Of a stretch of 64,000 nucleotides of DNA, positions 33,326 to 41,380 are shown piece by piece. Position 1 is the first letter of the stretch; each line of letters starts with the position of its first letter. Under the pieces are notes generated by a model. That model did no database searches. It saw only the letters and a program-made list of their open reading frames with translations, and was not told the DNA's origin. Origin of the DNA: an uncultured Lachnospiraceae bacterium (GTDB lineage Bacteria; Bacillota; Clostridia; Lachnospirales; Lachnospiraceae); NCBI GenBank assembly GCA_949840805.1, contig CATKXR010000014.1, forward strand, positions 22,656 through 86,655, read 5' to 3'. The position numbers and the translations under genes were made by a program.

Positions 33326-33823
33326 TATGAAAGTGTCAAACCCTCACAATAGGTCCGCGCGCGTGTTTGCTTTTGGGGACTGATTTTTCGGCAAATTTAT
33401 GGAAGGAGAGGGTGTCAGGGGACGATTTTTCCCATGCGAAAAGCAGATCCTTTCCCGGATGTTCTCCCAAGTCTGATTTCGATCTCTTTGACATGTTCCC
33501 ATCAAAACAAAAGGCTGCTTTTATGAGAGCCTTCTTCCTTCTTCTGCCGGTGTCCCGACTGTTCTGTATGGTTTTAAGTTCTGGTCAAATGATAGAAATT
33601 ACTTGGCGTCCTCCTGTCCGAAAGTCATCTGCTCTCTTTTTGGCGAAGGCAGCCGCCGCAGGGTTATGGGATCCGGGTCTGCTGCCTGATTGATCGGTTT
33701 TTCCGGCCCCTGGGCAAAGTAAAGTCTTGCCGTATGGGCTGAATTTATTATAGACCAGAGAGAGGGGAAAGGCAAGGGGGATTTTGTAAAGTTGTAAAGA
33801 TTTCGTCCCGAAGATTGCGGACA
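33326..33823. other. intergenic stretch, no gene recognised
   Basis: Short frames exist on both strands but none resembles a known family or has a credible start. It separates the RNA-repair operon from a group of gene remnants. Confidence 0.5.
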
Positions 33824-33852
33824 TTGACGGAAAATAGGGGGTGTGGTAAGAT
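33824..33852 (+). promoter_or_regulatory. sigma-A-type promoter
   Basis: TTGACG (33824-33829) and TAAGAT (33847-33852) with a 17-base spacer. It would drive the Rpn-family remnant starting at 33894. Confidence 0.5.
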
Positions 33853-33893
33853 GGAAATGTAAAAGTGATACGGACTGAGGAAGGGAGATATTG

Positions 33894-33995
33894 GTGAAAG
33901 GACCAACGGGTTTAGCTCAGACCGTTGATCTGGCGGCGGACAAAGCCAGGTATGACGCCTGCGCCAAAAAGATTTTAAAAATGTTAGGCGTTTGA
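33894..33995 (+). pseudogene. N-terminal remnant of an Rpn/PD-(D/E)XK transposase-like protein
   Basis: After GGAAGGGAG a GTG opens a frame reading 'KGPTGLAQTVDLAADKARYD' and 'ACAKKIL', the conserved start of Rpn-family (YhgA-like) nuclease/transposase proteins in Clostridia. It stops after 33 codons, where the intact protein would continue for about 300. The following 160 bases contain no continuation that I can identify. Confidence 0.6.
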
Positions 33996-34161
33996 GAAAC
34001 TCAAGAACCTGGCGGATATATTGTCAGAATATACTTTCAGCTTCGGCTTTCGCGATCTTAGAAAGATCTGCTGATTTACCCGCCCTCTGTGCTGCTGGAA
34101 GAAGATGATGAGGACAATGACGAAATTCATAGTTAGTAAAGAGTTTAATTCGGAGGACATT

Positions 34162-34350
34162 ATGAAATCAGGCAATAGAGATGATGGCTGGTTAACTGGA
34201 AGACTGTATTTCAACAGAAAAGATAAAAGAGTAATGATCAAGAGACCGCGGAGTGGGTTTGGCTATACAATGAATTTAGGAAATAAGTGGACATGGATAT
34301 TTCATATTATCTTTGTAATTATTATAGTTATATTAGTCAGCGCTCTTTAA
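34162..34350 (+). CDS. small DUF5808-domain membrane protein
   Basis: A 62-residue protein. The first ~40 residues match DUF5808 ('DDGWLTGRLYFNRKDKRVMI' and 'RSGFGYTMNLGNKW'), and the C-terminus is one membrane helix ('IFHIIFVIIIVILVSAL'). GGAGG lies five bases before the ATG at 34162; an in-frame ATG at 34105 lacks a comparable site. DUF5808 usually occurs at the end of larger membrane proteins, so this may be a natural small version or a remnant. Function is unknown. Confidence 0.65.
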   Translation: MKSGNRDDGWLTGRLYFNRKDKRVMIKRPRSGFGYTMNLGNKWTWIFHIIFVIIIVILVSAL

Positions 34351-34365
34351 GACCGCTTCTGGCAA

Positions 34366-34674
34366 GGAGAAGTTTACAACCAGGTAAAGTGGCCTAAAGA
34401 AATACCGGGGGACAATGTATATGTGATTCATGTATTGGCAGTCCACCCGGATTTTTTTAGAATGGGAGTAGGAACAGCGCTTCTTGATTACGCATGCCGC
34501 ATGGGCAGGGAAAATGGAGTGGGAGCAGTGCGGCTTGATGTGTATGAGAAAAATTTTTCAGCTATACATTTATATGAAAGCTGTGGATTTTCATATCGTG
34601 GGACGATTGATTTGGGACTAGAAGAATTGTATGGTTTAAAGTGGTATCATGTCTATGAAAAAATTTTAATTTAG
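34366..34674 (+). pseudogene. GNAT acetyltransferase, C-terminal fragment
   Basis: The frame reads 'VYVIHVLAVHPDFFRMGVGT' (acetyl-CoA-binding motif A, with 'RMGVGTALLDYA') and 'AIHLYESCGFSYRGTIDLGL' (motif B). About 60 N-terminal residues of a normal GNAT are missing and there is no good start; the methionine codon at 34423 is inside the core fold. The 3' end overlaps the convergent flavodoxin gene. Confidence 0.7.
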
Positions 34675-35109
34675 ACTCCCGGCCCACTCCCTGGCTTTGG
34701 CGAGATCCTTCTCATTGGGATGGCCCTTGGCGATTCCCCCGATCCTGGCAAATGGTCCGAAGGTGTCAAATCCCCGGCACTGGAAGCTGCCTGTCACGGA
34801 TATGCCTTTTTGTTTCAGGAGTTTTTTCATGCTTTTGGTGTAATCACGGTAAGGGGTTCCGCAGGTACACAGGAGAAAGATTTTCTGTCCCTTGGGGAAA
34901 TGAGTCTGTCTGGCAAAGTCCAGGATTTTTTCGTGCATGTTGTGGTAAAAGCAGCCGGAGGCCAGACCTACCAGGTCATACTGGCTTAAGTCAACATCAT
35001 TTGACAGGGAAAGGTCTATAAGATCAGCGGGCAGGACCTGGGCCATGGCGGCGGCCACTTTTTTTGTGTTGCCGTGGTGTACGGAAATATATAAAATCGC
35101 GGTTTTCAT
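34666..35109 (-). CDS. small cytoplasmic flavodoxin family protein
   Basis: A 147-residue flavodoxin without signal peptide. The FMN phosphate loop is 'YISVHHGNTKKVA'; later loops are 'GLASGCFYHNMHEKI' and 'LCTCGTPYRDY'. AAGGAGGATTTC precedes the ATG. It could carry single electrons for a reductase or be a flavodoxin-fold oxidoreductase; no partner is adjacent. It is the third flavodoxin domain in the window and the only one expected in the cytoplasm. Confidence 0.85.
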   Translation of the reverse strand: MKTAILYISVHHGNTKKVAAAMAQVLPADLIDLSLSNDVDLSQYDLVGLASGCFYHNMHEKILDFARQTHFPKGQKIFLLCTCGTPYRDYTKSMKKLLKQKGISVTGSFQCRGFDTFGPFARIGGIAKGHPNEKDLAKAREWAGSLN

Positions 35110-35306
35110 CTGAAATCCTCCTTATGCGGCTGTAGAAAGTTTTTCTGATCTGTGATTTAAAATATATCATATTTTTATATTGTACGCAACCAAAGATTTC
35201 ATGCTGCCGTTGGGGGTGGAGAAGGTATTGATTTGATGGTATTTCAATGTTATACTGATTTCATAAGAAAGAATATGCCAGAAAAAGCATAGTGAGGCGA
35301 GGTTAT

Positions 35307-36393
35307 ATGGAAGACGGAAAAAGATATAAAGAGGAACTGTACCAGGAAGCATTAGAGACGGCCAGTGATCTTAATGTTTCAGAGAATGTACCGCTGGAGC
35401 GAACGGCAGGCAGAGGAATTGGTGGTTTCTCTGGTACAGGGAATGCCTATTCCGCTGGTCTATTGTTATCGGAACAGAGAAGAGCAGATGGTGATTTTAG
35501 ACGGACAGCAGAGAATTTTAAGTTTGTATTTATATTATATTGGCAAATTTTTAAAACGAAAAAAGAACGCGTTTGTGGATTTAAAAAAATTGACAGACCA
35601 TGAGATGGGAATTCGTCAGGGCCTGGAAGAATATGGTTTGAAAGATAAAATCTATACCATGAAATTGGTGGGAAGGGAGGGGAATGAGCGAGAAGTAGAT
35701 ATTACATATGAAACTTTGACGGCTCCCCAGAAGCGAAAGATTGATTTTTGCCCCATCACACTGATCCAGATCAATGTGGACAGTGAACAGTACAGAGAGC
35801 GAACATTGCACAAAATTTTTGCCAACCTGAACATGGGGGGAAGTCCTTTATCGAGTCAGGAACCGCGAAATGGGATATATGGATGCAAGTTTTATGATAT
35901 GCTGTATGATATCAATGATTATTGTAAAAAGTGGCGTTTTTTGTACAGCGGAAATCAAAACATGGATGTAAATAAGGAAAGCAAAGACGTAGAACTGCTT
36001 TTGAGAATGTGTGCTTTCAGGTATTATGTGACGGGAAGCGGGGCAGACTTTCTGTTAAATGAGTATAAAGGAAAAATCAGCATACTGCTGGACGATTTTT
36101 CGGAAAAAGCCAAGGATTTTGATCTCGTTCAGATAGAGGAATATAGACAGGTCCTGCTGTCTTTTATCGATTCACTGGAAGAGGTAAGCGGAAGGAATAA
36201 GGGGTTGGCTCTGATCAGTCTGTTTGTGGCATGGGACAGAATTGGAGATCAACGGTTTATTTCAAAGCGGAAAGTGACATCAATTGTCGAAAGTGAGGAA
36301 TATCGAAGTACAATTTTACATGGGACTTCGGGGCGCAATGAGATAGAGAAACGATTGAGGTGTGCTTATGAGCGGCTACAGATTGATGATTGA
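35307..36393 (+). pseudogene. DUF262 protein (GmrS/ParB-like nuclease family) with 5' frameshift
   Basis: A start at 35307 behind GAGGCGAGG gives about 20 codons ('MEDGKRYKEELYQEALETA'). At about 35360 the frame must shift by one base to enter the DUF262 core: 'LMFQRMYRWSERQAEELVVS' then 'GMPIPLVYCY' and 'MVILDGQQRILSLYLYY'. The core is open to 36393, giving 342 further codons. The DGQQR motif is the nucleotide-binding signature of the family used in type IV restriction and other defence proteins. A GTG at 35365 could restart translation within the core, so a slightly shorter active protein cannot be excluded. No DUF1524 nuclease domain is present. Confidence 0.7.
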
Positions 36394-36417
36394 GGAGATC
36401 ACAGATGTGAAATATAA

Positions 36418-36456
36418 GGAGCCGAGACGCTTTGAGGGAGCGGGCGGCTCCTTTTT
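36418..36456 (+). terminator. terminator between convergent genes
   Basis: GGAGCCG..ACGCT pairs with AGCG..CGGCTCC and a T run follows. It lies 25 bases after the DUF262 stop and before the convergent membrane gene. Confidence 0.7.
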
Positions 36457-36484
36457 ACGCCCAGGCCCCCTCAGCCAGATGATC

Positions 36485-36925
36485 TTAATATCGCTTCATC
36501 AGAAGTCTGAAAATCACGATTCCAGCTCCGAGCTGGAACAGGAGATACCATGCCAGATACAAAATGATCGTGTGGGATTCCACCAGTTTTAAAGAGCCCA
36601 ATATGGAAAATATCACTATAGAGACAGCGAGGACCGCCAGGCCCAGAAGATAGGCGTATCGGCCGGATTTGTCCCGGAGCTGTATCTTCAGCTCGTCGTG
36701 GAGCTCGATCTGTTCCCGGGCCAGTTTTTCTTCGTACCGCTTTTGATTTTTTGGGGCGGACCAGTAAAAATATCGGAAGAGCATGGCAAGGCCTCCGCCT
36801 ATGGCGCCTCCGGCGAAGCCGATGAGCAGGGAGTCCAGGGGAGTGTCTGTCAGTATATGGGCCAGGAGAAAGAGGCCTCCTGCCAGAAGATACAGGATTC
36901 CTGTGATCAGTTCATTTCTTTTCAT
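36485..36925 (-). CDS. four-helix membrane protein in an operon with an XRE regulator
   Basis: A 146-residue membrane protein with helices at about residues 6-26, 33-50, 94-112 and 122-140 and a charged cytoplasmic loop between the second and third. I do not recognise a named domain. Proteins of this shape commonly follow a small XRE regulator in Firmicutes. Its ATG lies inside the end of the regulator gene (14-base overlap), so the two are translationally coupled. Role unknown. Confidence 0.7.
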   Translation of the reverse strand: MKRNELITGILYLLAGGLFLLAHILTDTPLDSLLIGFAGGAIGGGLAMLFRYFYWSAPKNQKRYEEKLAREQIELHDELKIQLRDKSGRYAYLLGLAVLAVSIVIFSILGSLKLVESHTIILYLAWYLLFQLGAGIVIFRLLMKRY

Positions 36926-37127
36926 GTTCACCATTCCTTTCGTGGATAAAAATTTCCTCAATGGGTCTGCCGAAAAAATCGGAGATGACAAAGGCCAGTT
37001 CCAGAGACGGGTTGTATTTGCCGGTCTCGATGGCGCTGACGGTCTGTCTCGATACGTGGATGGACCGGGCGAAGTGTTCCTGGTTCAGCCCCAGGGACTT
37101 CCGCAGCTTTTCTACCTTATTTTCCAT
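36912..37127 (-). CDS. small XRE-family repressor
   Basis: A 71-residue helix-turn-helix protein: 'VEKLRKSLGLNQEHFARSIH' and 'VSRQTVSAIETGKYNPSLEL', the standard XRE fold of the YozG/Cro type. GGGAGG precedes the ATG. Two 18-base direct repeats flank its own promoter (see 37146-37209), a sign of autoregulation. It is the first gene of an operon with the four-helix membrane protein. Confidence 0.9.
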   Translation of the reverse strand: MENKVEKLRKSLGLNQEHFARSIHVSRQTVSAIETGKYNPSLELAFVISDFFGRPIEEIFIHERNGEHEKK

Positions 37128-37145
37128 GGTGTACCTCCCTGGTTT

Positions 37146-37209
37146 GACAAGGTTCCTTTACAATGTCAGGATATCATGGTTTTCACTTTTTGTCAATGTT
37201 CCTTTACAA
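37146..37209 (-). promoter_or_regulatory. XRE promoter flanked by 18-base direct repeats
   Basis: On the minus strand TTGACA (37196-37191) and TATCCT (37173-37168) are 17 bases apart. TTGTAAAGGAAC followed by CTTGTC or ATTGAC occurs at 37163-37146 and 37209-37192, matching at 16 of 18 positions. One copy overlaps the -35 box and the other lies just downstream of -10, as expected for repressor sites. Confidence 0.7.
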
Positions 37210-37287
37210 AAATCTTTTTATGGCAATTTTATGAGTTACGATTCATGAGGTATCTGAATCGCTGTATAGCTGAGTGAGCGAAGTCGG

Positions 37288-37476
37288 CGATTGGGGCAAG
37301 GCCAGTCAGAGGAGGGCTGTCCCGTCCGGGTTCGGATATGCCAAACATTCCGATGAGCCCTTAAAACGGAAAACAGTCGGGGTACGGCCCTCCTGTTTTC
37401 CTGGTCTCATCTCCATGGCATAAACTCGCCCGGCCGGGACAGCCCTCCTCTGACTGGCAAAAGCAGAATTCGCTGG
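37288..37476. repeat. dispersed structured repeat, family P, copy 1
   Basis: The outer arms 37301-37324 and 37435-37458 are a perfect 24-base inverted repeat, starting GCCAGTCAGAGGAGGGC. Inside are the conserved blocks CCGATGAGCCCTTAAA, GGAAAACAG, CTGTTTTCC and GGTCTCATCTCCAT. Copies 2 and 3 (37771 and 63790) share the inside but have different outer arms. Confidence 0.8.
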
Positions 37477-37499
37477 CTGAGATTCGCTCACTTAAAGCG

Positions 37500-37684
37500 A
37501 TTCCGATATGGAGCGCTGTTTCAACTTTCTGCTGGTCAATGACTGTGTTGCCTGCCATATTTTGCTCATTCAATGTCGTAAAATCAATGTTCTCAACTAA
37601 ATTTGGCCTTATAACAGCACATCTGATCCGGTTACTATAAATTTCTGGAATCTCTCGATTTCTCAGGCTTTTTGATCGTTTCAT
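37500..37684 (-). other. unrecognised coding-like remnant
   Basis: Between two family P repeats the minus strand reads about 60 codons from an ATG at 37684 ('MKRSKSLRNREIPEIYSNRI', 'VENIDFTTLNEQNMAGNTVI') before running into the repeat. I know no family for it and see no ribosome-binding site. It may be the start of a gene cut by the repeat. Confidence 0.3.
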
Positions 37685-37709
37685 AACTTATCTGGAGGGA
37701 GCCGTTCCC

Positions 37710-37945
37710 TAACCAGTCCGGAATAATATCTGGCCAGCTATATTTAAGCCGGCGAATTCTGATTTTGCCTGAGAGAAAGGGTCTCCGGTCCAGGCGAATT
37801 TACGCTATGAAGATGAGACCAGGAAAACAGGAGGGCCGTATCCCGACTGTTTTCCGCTTTAAGGGCTCATCGGAATGCTTGGCGTATCTGAGTCTGGACC
37901 GGAGACCCTTTCTCTCGGGCACCACCACGACATCGCTCGCTCACC
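37710..37945. repeat. dispersed structured repeat, family P, copy 2
   Basis: The outer arms 37771-37793 and 37894-37916 pair perfectly over 23 bases (GAGAGAAAGGGTCTCCGG..). The core has the same blocks as copies 1 and 3. The left flank TAACCAGTCCGGAATAA and GCCGGCGAATTCTGATTTTG is shared with copy 3, so the repeated unit is longer than the palindrome. Confidence 0.8.
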
Positions 37946-38062
37946 GAAACAGCAATTCAAATATCCCATGAATAGTACTTTATGAATCATATGTTGAAGT
38001 GGAAAATTGGCTATGATATAATCGGAACATGGAATAAGAATCTAGAACAAGGAGAGCGACGG

Positions 38063-38788
38063 ATGAAAAAAGTGCTAGCGGCGATGGCGGCAATGTTTGT
38101 GGCTTTAGTTCCTTTAGGCGGGGTATGGGGAATCTTGCTCAGGCCAATGATCGGCGGCGGGGTCGAGCAGAGCTTTCTTTACCCCATCTATGGCGGGCTG
38201 ATTCTCTTAGCGGGACTGATTGTGGGCAGCGGGGCAGTTCTTTATGAGGAAATCAAAAAGATCCAGGCAGGGAGACCAACTCCGGCGGGTGAGATTTCAC
38301 TGAAGAAAGAGCCCCAGAAGAAAGAGCCCCCCAAAAAAGAGATTTCAAAGAAAGAGACTTCCAATGTTTCCCTGGAGGATGCTTTGGAAGAATTTCCTTT
38401 CCTGGCGGAGCTGATATGTAAGGTTGGCGGGAATGATTGCCGTCAGGGTGTGGGCTCAGACAGGATGAGCTGGGACCCTTCTATGAAACAATTCCGGAGA
38501 ATTTATCAATTGGAGGAAACCAGAAAATTCTTCCTGAGTTCTTTTATGGATGCCAAGGGGATTATTGTAAAGTACAGTCTGGATGTGGAGGAAGGGGCTG
38601 ATTCTCATTATGAGATCCTTCCGGAAAAAATGGACCGGCTGGTACAGATTTTAAAGGGGATGAATCAAAGCGCTTCCCAAAGTCCGGCAGAGAATTGTGT
38701 CTGTTATCTCCGGCAGCACAGCGGCTGGGATTTGATCACCCTGGCCGAGGTAAATGGATTGATTGATAAGGAGTTTCACTATGGATAA
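38063..38788 (+). CDS. membrane protein with two N-terminal helices, unrecognised
   Basis: A 241-residue protein behind AAGGAGAGCGACGG. Two membrane helices (about residues 3-25 and 38-60) are followed by a Lys/Glu-rich linker with repeated 'KKEP/KKEI' units, then a soluble domain of about 150 residues starting 'SLEDALEEFPFLAELICKVG'. The soluble part would face the cytoplasm. I do not recognise it. It lies after two repeats and before the hydrolase/AraC pair. Confidence 0.65.
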   Translation: MKKVLAAMAAMFVALVPLGGVWGILLRPMIGGGVEQSFLYPIYGGLILLAGLIVGSGAVLYEEIKKIQAGRPTPAGEISLKKEPQKKEPPKKEISKKETSNVSLEDALEEFPFLAELICKVGGNDCRQGVGSDRMSWDPSMKQFRRIYQLEETRKFFLSSFMDAKGIIVKYSLDVEEGADSHYEILPEKMDRLVQILKGMNQSASQSPAENCVCYLRQHSGWDLITLAEVNGLIDKEFHYG

Positions 38789-38883
38789 AAGGAAATTTTG
38801 TGGAGGTTAATGGGCAGAAGCCCGTTGTAACTGCGGGGATTTGGTGATATTATATAACTATCAACCGCGAGGAGGAATATTTT

Positions 38884-39696
38884 ATGGCAACATTTAAGAC
38901 CAACGACAATGTGGAGATCTATTACGAGGTATCCGGCCAGGGAGCGCCTCTGTTTATGCTCCCGGGCTGGACCTGCACCACCAAGTTCTGGAAACACAAT
39001 GTGGAGGAGCTGTCCAGGCATTTTCAGGTGATCTGTATGGATATGAGGGGCCATGGGGAGTCGGAGAAGGTCATGCGCAGCCATCGGATCTCTCGGTATG
39101 CCATGGACGTGAAGAACCTGCTGGATTATCTGGACGTGGATCATGTGACGGTTCTGGGGTGGTCCATGGGGGCCTCCATTCTCTGGAGCTACATCGAGCT
39201 GTTCGGCAACCACCGTCTGGCGGGGCTTGTGTGCGTGGACCAGTCGCCGGCTCAGTACACGGGACCGGATTGGGTGTGGGGACAGAAGGGCTGCTATGAC
39301 ATGGAGATGTTTATCCGCACCTGCTATGATATCAAGTACGACCCCAAGGGGGCGGCTGCCGGGCTGGTAGGGGCCTGCCTGTACCACGAGCCCACGAAAG
39401 AGGACGCGGATTTTATCGTGGAGGAGATCTGTAAGTGTCCGCCTTATGTGAGGATTGAGATCATGCGGGATCACACCAATCTGGACTGGCGTGATTTTAT
39501 TCCCCACATCAATCTTCCCACTCTGGTGTGCGTGGCCAGAAACAGCAATGTGTTTGACTGGCACGGCAGCGCCTGGGTGGGGGAGAATATTCCCGGAGCC
39601 AGGACCGTGTTTTTTGAGGATTCCGGCCACATGCTGTTCTGGGAGGAACCGGAGAAATTTAACCGGACCGTGACCGAGTTTATCAAGGGCCTATGA
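38884..39696 (+). CDS. alpha/beta hydrolase
   Basis: A 270-residue alpha/beta-hydrolase. The oxyanion loop is 'MLPGWTCTTKFW', the acid-turn region 'MDMRGHGESEK', the nucleophile elbow 'VLGWSMGASIL' (Ser in GWSMG) and the catalytic histidine in 'EDSGHMLFWEEPEKF'. Length and motif order are normal for esterase/haloperoxidase-like members. AGGAGGAATATTTT precedes the ATG. Its TGA overlaps the ATG of the AraC gene, so the pair is coupled. Substrate unknown. Confidence 0.9.
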   Translation: MATFKTNDNVEIYYEVSGQGAPLFMLPGWTCTTKFWKHNVEELSRHFQVICMDMRGHGESEKVMRSHRISRYAMDVKNLLDYLDVDHVTVLGWSMGASILWSYIELFGNHRLAGLVCVDQSPAQYTGPDWVWGQKGCYDMEMFIRTCYDIKYDPKGAAAGLVGACLYHEPTKEDADFIVEEICKCPPYVRIEIMRDHTNLDWRDFIPHINLPTLVCVARNSNVFDWHGSAWVGENIPGARTVFFEDSGHMLFWEEPEKFNRTVTEFIKGL

Positions 39697-40529
39697 TCAC
39701 CAGCGAAGCCGTCAACCGGGCCATTGACTACATATTGGAGCACCTTGAGGAGGATTTAAGCCTTGAGAGGGTGGCGGCTCACTGCCATTTTTCCAAATAC
39801 TATTTTTCCCGGCTTTTTAAGGCTCAGACCGGGGAGAGTCTCTACGGGTTTATCAAAAGGGTCCGGCTGGAGCAGAGCGCCTTCCGCTTAAAGACAGAGA
39901 AGGACCGCCCCATCACGGAGATCGGAGCGGACTATGGGTACAGTTCTTCCAATTACAGTTCCGCTTTCCGGCTTCGCTACCAGATGACTCCCGTGAGTTT
40001 TCGTGGGCAAAGCTATGACCGGTCCATGGAACACCCTTTTTTCCATCACGAGAACTGGCATGTGGAGACTTTTGAGGAGTGCCGTGGGAAGGTCATGGTC
40101 AGGAATGTGCCGGATTTTCGGGTGGTTTATGAGAGGCGGTTCGGCAGCTATGAGGAGCTTTCTGCCCAGTGGAACCGGTTTGTGGAGAAATATGGGGAGT
40201 ATCTTGCGGAGAATACCCTGTTTCTGGAGAGAACCTACGACGACCCGGCGGTGACGGAGGCCGGGAATTGTCTCTATGACCTCTGTATGACCGTGGGGGA
40301 GGACTGTCCTCTTGAAAACACTACGGTCATACAGGGGGGAAAGTGCGCGGTGTACGGTTTTAAAGGCCATGCCAAATATATTTACGCGGTCTATCAGACC
40401 CTCTTTCTGGTGTGGCTCCCCAGAACCGATTATCAGCTGGACCAGAGCAGAAGCCTGTTTGACATTTATCATGCGGTGGACGGCAATACTTTGTACATGG
40501 AGCTGGATATTTGCCTGCCGGTGAAGTGA
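39693..40529 (+). CDS. AraC-family regulator with GyrI-like ligand domain
   Basis: A 278-residue regulator. Residues 1-105 are the two AraC helix-turn-helices ('VAAHCHFSKYYFSRLFKAQT', 'GADYGYSSSNYSSAFRLRYQ'). Residues about 125-278 form a GyrI/SOUL-like effector-binding domain ('VRNVPDFRVVYERRFGSYEE', 'GGKCAVYGFKGH'). It overlaps the hydrolase stop (ATGA) and likely senses a small hydrophobic compound related to the hydrolase substrate. Confidence 0.85.
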   Translation: MITSEAVNRAIDYILEHLEEDLSLERVAAHCHFSKYYFSRLFKAQTGESLYGFIKRVRLEQSAFRLKTEKDRPITEIGADYGYSSSNYSSAFRLRYQMTPVSFRGQSYDRSMEHPFFHHENWHVETFEECRGKVMVRNVPDFRVVYERRFGSYEELSAQWNRFVEKYGEYLAENTLFLERTYDDPAVTEAGNCLYDLCMTVGEDCPLENTTVIQGGKCAVYGFKGHAKYIYAVYQTLFLVWLPRTDYQLDQSRSLFDIYHAVDGNTLYMELDICLPVK

Positions 40530-40583
40530 GAGTGGAAAGTTAATCAGTTAGACATGAATTTTTAGGCTGGCAGAGATTAAGGG

Positions 40584-40865
40584 CTACATGTTAAACAAAT
40601 CCCCATGAGTTCCTGTGTCAACTAATGTCAGAGTTAGGATGTCGTCTTCTATAAGATAGATTAGGAGCCAGTCAGGCTGAATATGACATTCTCTATAGCC
40701 TTTGTAATTTCCGCTCAGAGGATGGTCTTTGTATTTTGCCTCCAGAGGAATTTTGGCTTTCAGCTTTTCCACAATTTTTTCCAGCAGGGAAATGTCAAGC
40801 CCTCTTTTAACCGCAAGTTTTAATCCTTTTTTAAAACGGGTGGAATATTTAACTTTCAGAGTCAT
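40584..40865 (-). CDS. yafQ: YafQ-family mRNA interferase toxin
   Basis: A 93-residue RelE-superfamily ribonuclease of the YafQ type. The diagnostic stretch 'YRECHIQPDWLLIYLIEDD' and C-terminal 'GTHGDLFNM' carry the histidines and aspartate used for ribosome-dependent mRNA cleavage. It overlaps the antitoxin gene by 17 bases and is transcribed after it, the usual order of dinJ-yafQ modules. Confidence 0.9.
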   Translation of the reverse strand: MTLKVKYSTRFKKGLKLAVKRGLDISLLEKIVEKLKAKIPLEAKYKDHPLSGNYKGYRECHIQPDWLLIYLIEDDILTLTLVDTGTHGDLFNM

Positions 40866-41136
40866 CTTCTAATATCTCCTGAAACATTTCTCTGATATTG
40901 GTGTAGGATTTTACATTGGGATCCCTGCTGATCTGTTTGGCTTCTTCCATGGCCTCCAGGACTTCGGGCTTAAGCTGGGGAAGTTCCACTTTAAAAGGGA
41001 GTCCGCCTCGCAGGACAGCCTGTCTTAAAAATATGTTTACCGCGCTTGACATGTCCATTCCAAGCTGACTAAATAAATCCGCAGCCTGTCTTTTTAGATC
41101 TTCATCAATTCGAATTTGGGTTTGAACCGTAGCCAT
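40849..41136 (-). CDS. dinJ: RelB/DinJ-family antitoxin
   Basis: A 95-residue antitoxin. The N-terminus is a ribbon-helix-helix ('TVQTQIRIDEDLKRQAADLF', 'GMDMSSAVNIFLRQAVLRGG'), typical of DinJ. The acidic C-terminus wraps the toxin. It is the first gene of the module and should autoregulate together with YafQ through the inverted repeat at 41185-41208. Confidence 0.9.
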   Translation of the reverse strand: MATVQTQIRIDEDLKRQAADLFSQLGMDMSSAVNIFLRQAVLRGGLPFKVELPQLKPEVLEAMEEAKQISRDPNVKSYTNIREMFQEILEDDSES

Positions 41137-41168
41137 GAGTGGATACCTTCTTTCTACTGTTTTGATAA

Positions 41169-41208
41169 ATCATATCCTAAATTATTTACAATGTCAATAT
41201 TTTGTAAA
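41169..41208 (-). promoter_or_regulatory. promoter and operator of dinJ-yafQ
   Basis: On the minus strand TTGACA (41197-41192) and TATGAT (41174-41169) have a 17-base spacer. TTTACAA and TTGTAAA at 41185-41191 and 41202-41208 form an inverted repeat centred on the -35 box, a likely DinJ site. Confidence 0.7.
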
Positions 41209-41380
41209 TGAAGAAATGAGTGTGGTAAACGGGGCTGACAGACAATTGATCTATGGGATATCTCCAGACTGGCCCCCAAAGGGCAAGATTTCAGAAGTTT
41301 ATATTTGAATCCTTCCTTATAATGGGGTGGACATCGGGCGTGGGTCCGAGAGTACGATTCCATATAAGGAGGGATTTTTT

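Noticed and set aside
37288..37945. Possible CRISPR array from the two nearby repeats
   Set aside because: Repeats are ~200 bases, opposite in orientation, with no regular spacers and no cas genes.
37765..37971. Small open frames with a conserved peptide (RIYAME/KMRPGKQEG) in each family P repeat
   Set aside because: The conserved unit is the DNA palindrome; frames have no ribosome-binding site and occur in both orientations, so they are by-products of the repeat.
41137..41380. A riboswitch in the leader of the intact MATE gene
   Set aside because: No recognisable aptamer core was found; the conserved signals here belong to the dinJ promoter on the other strand.
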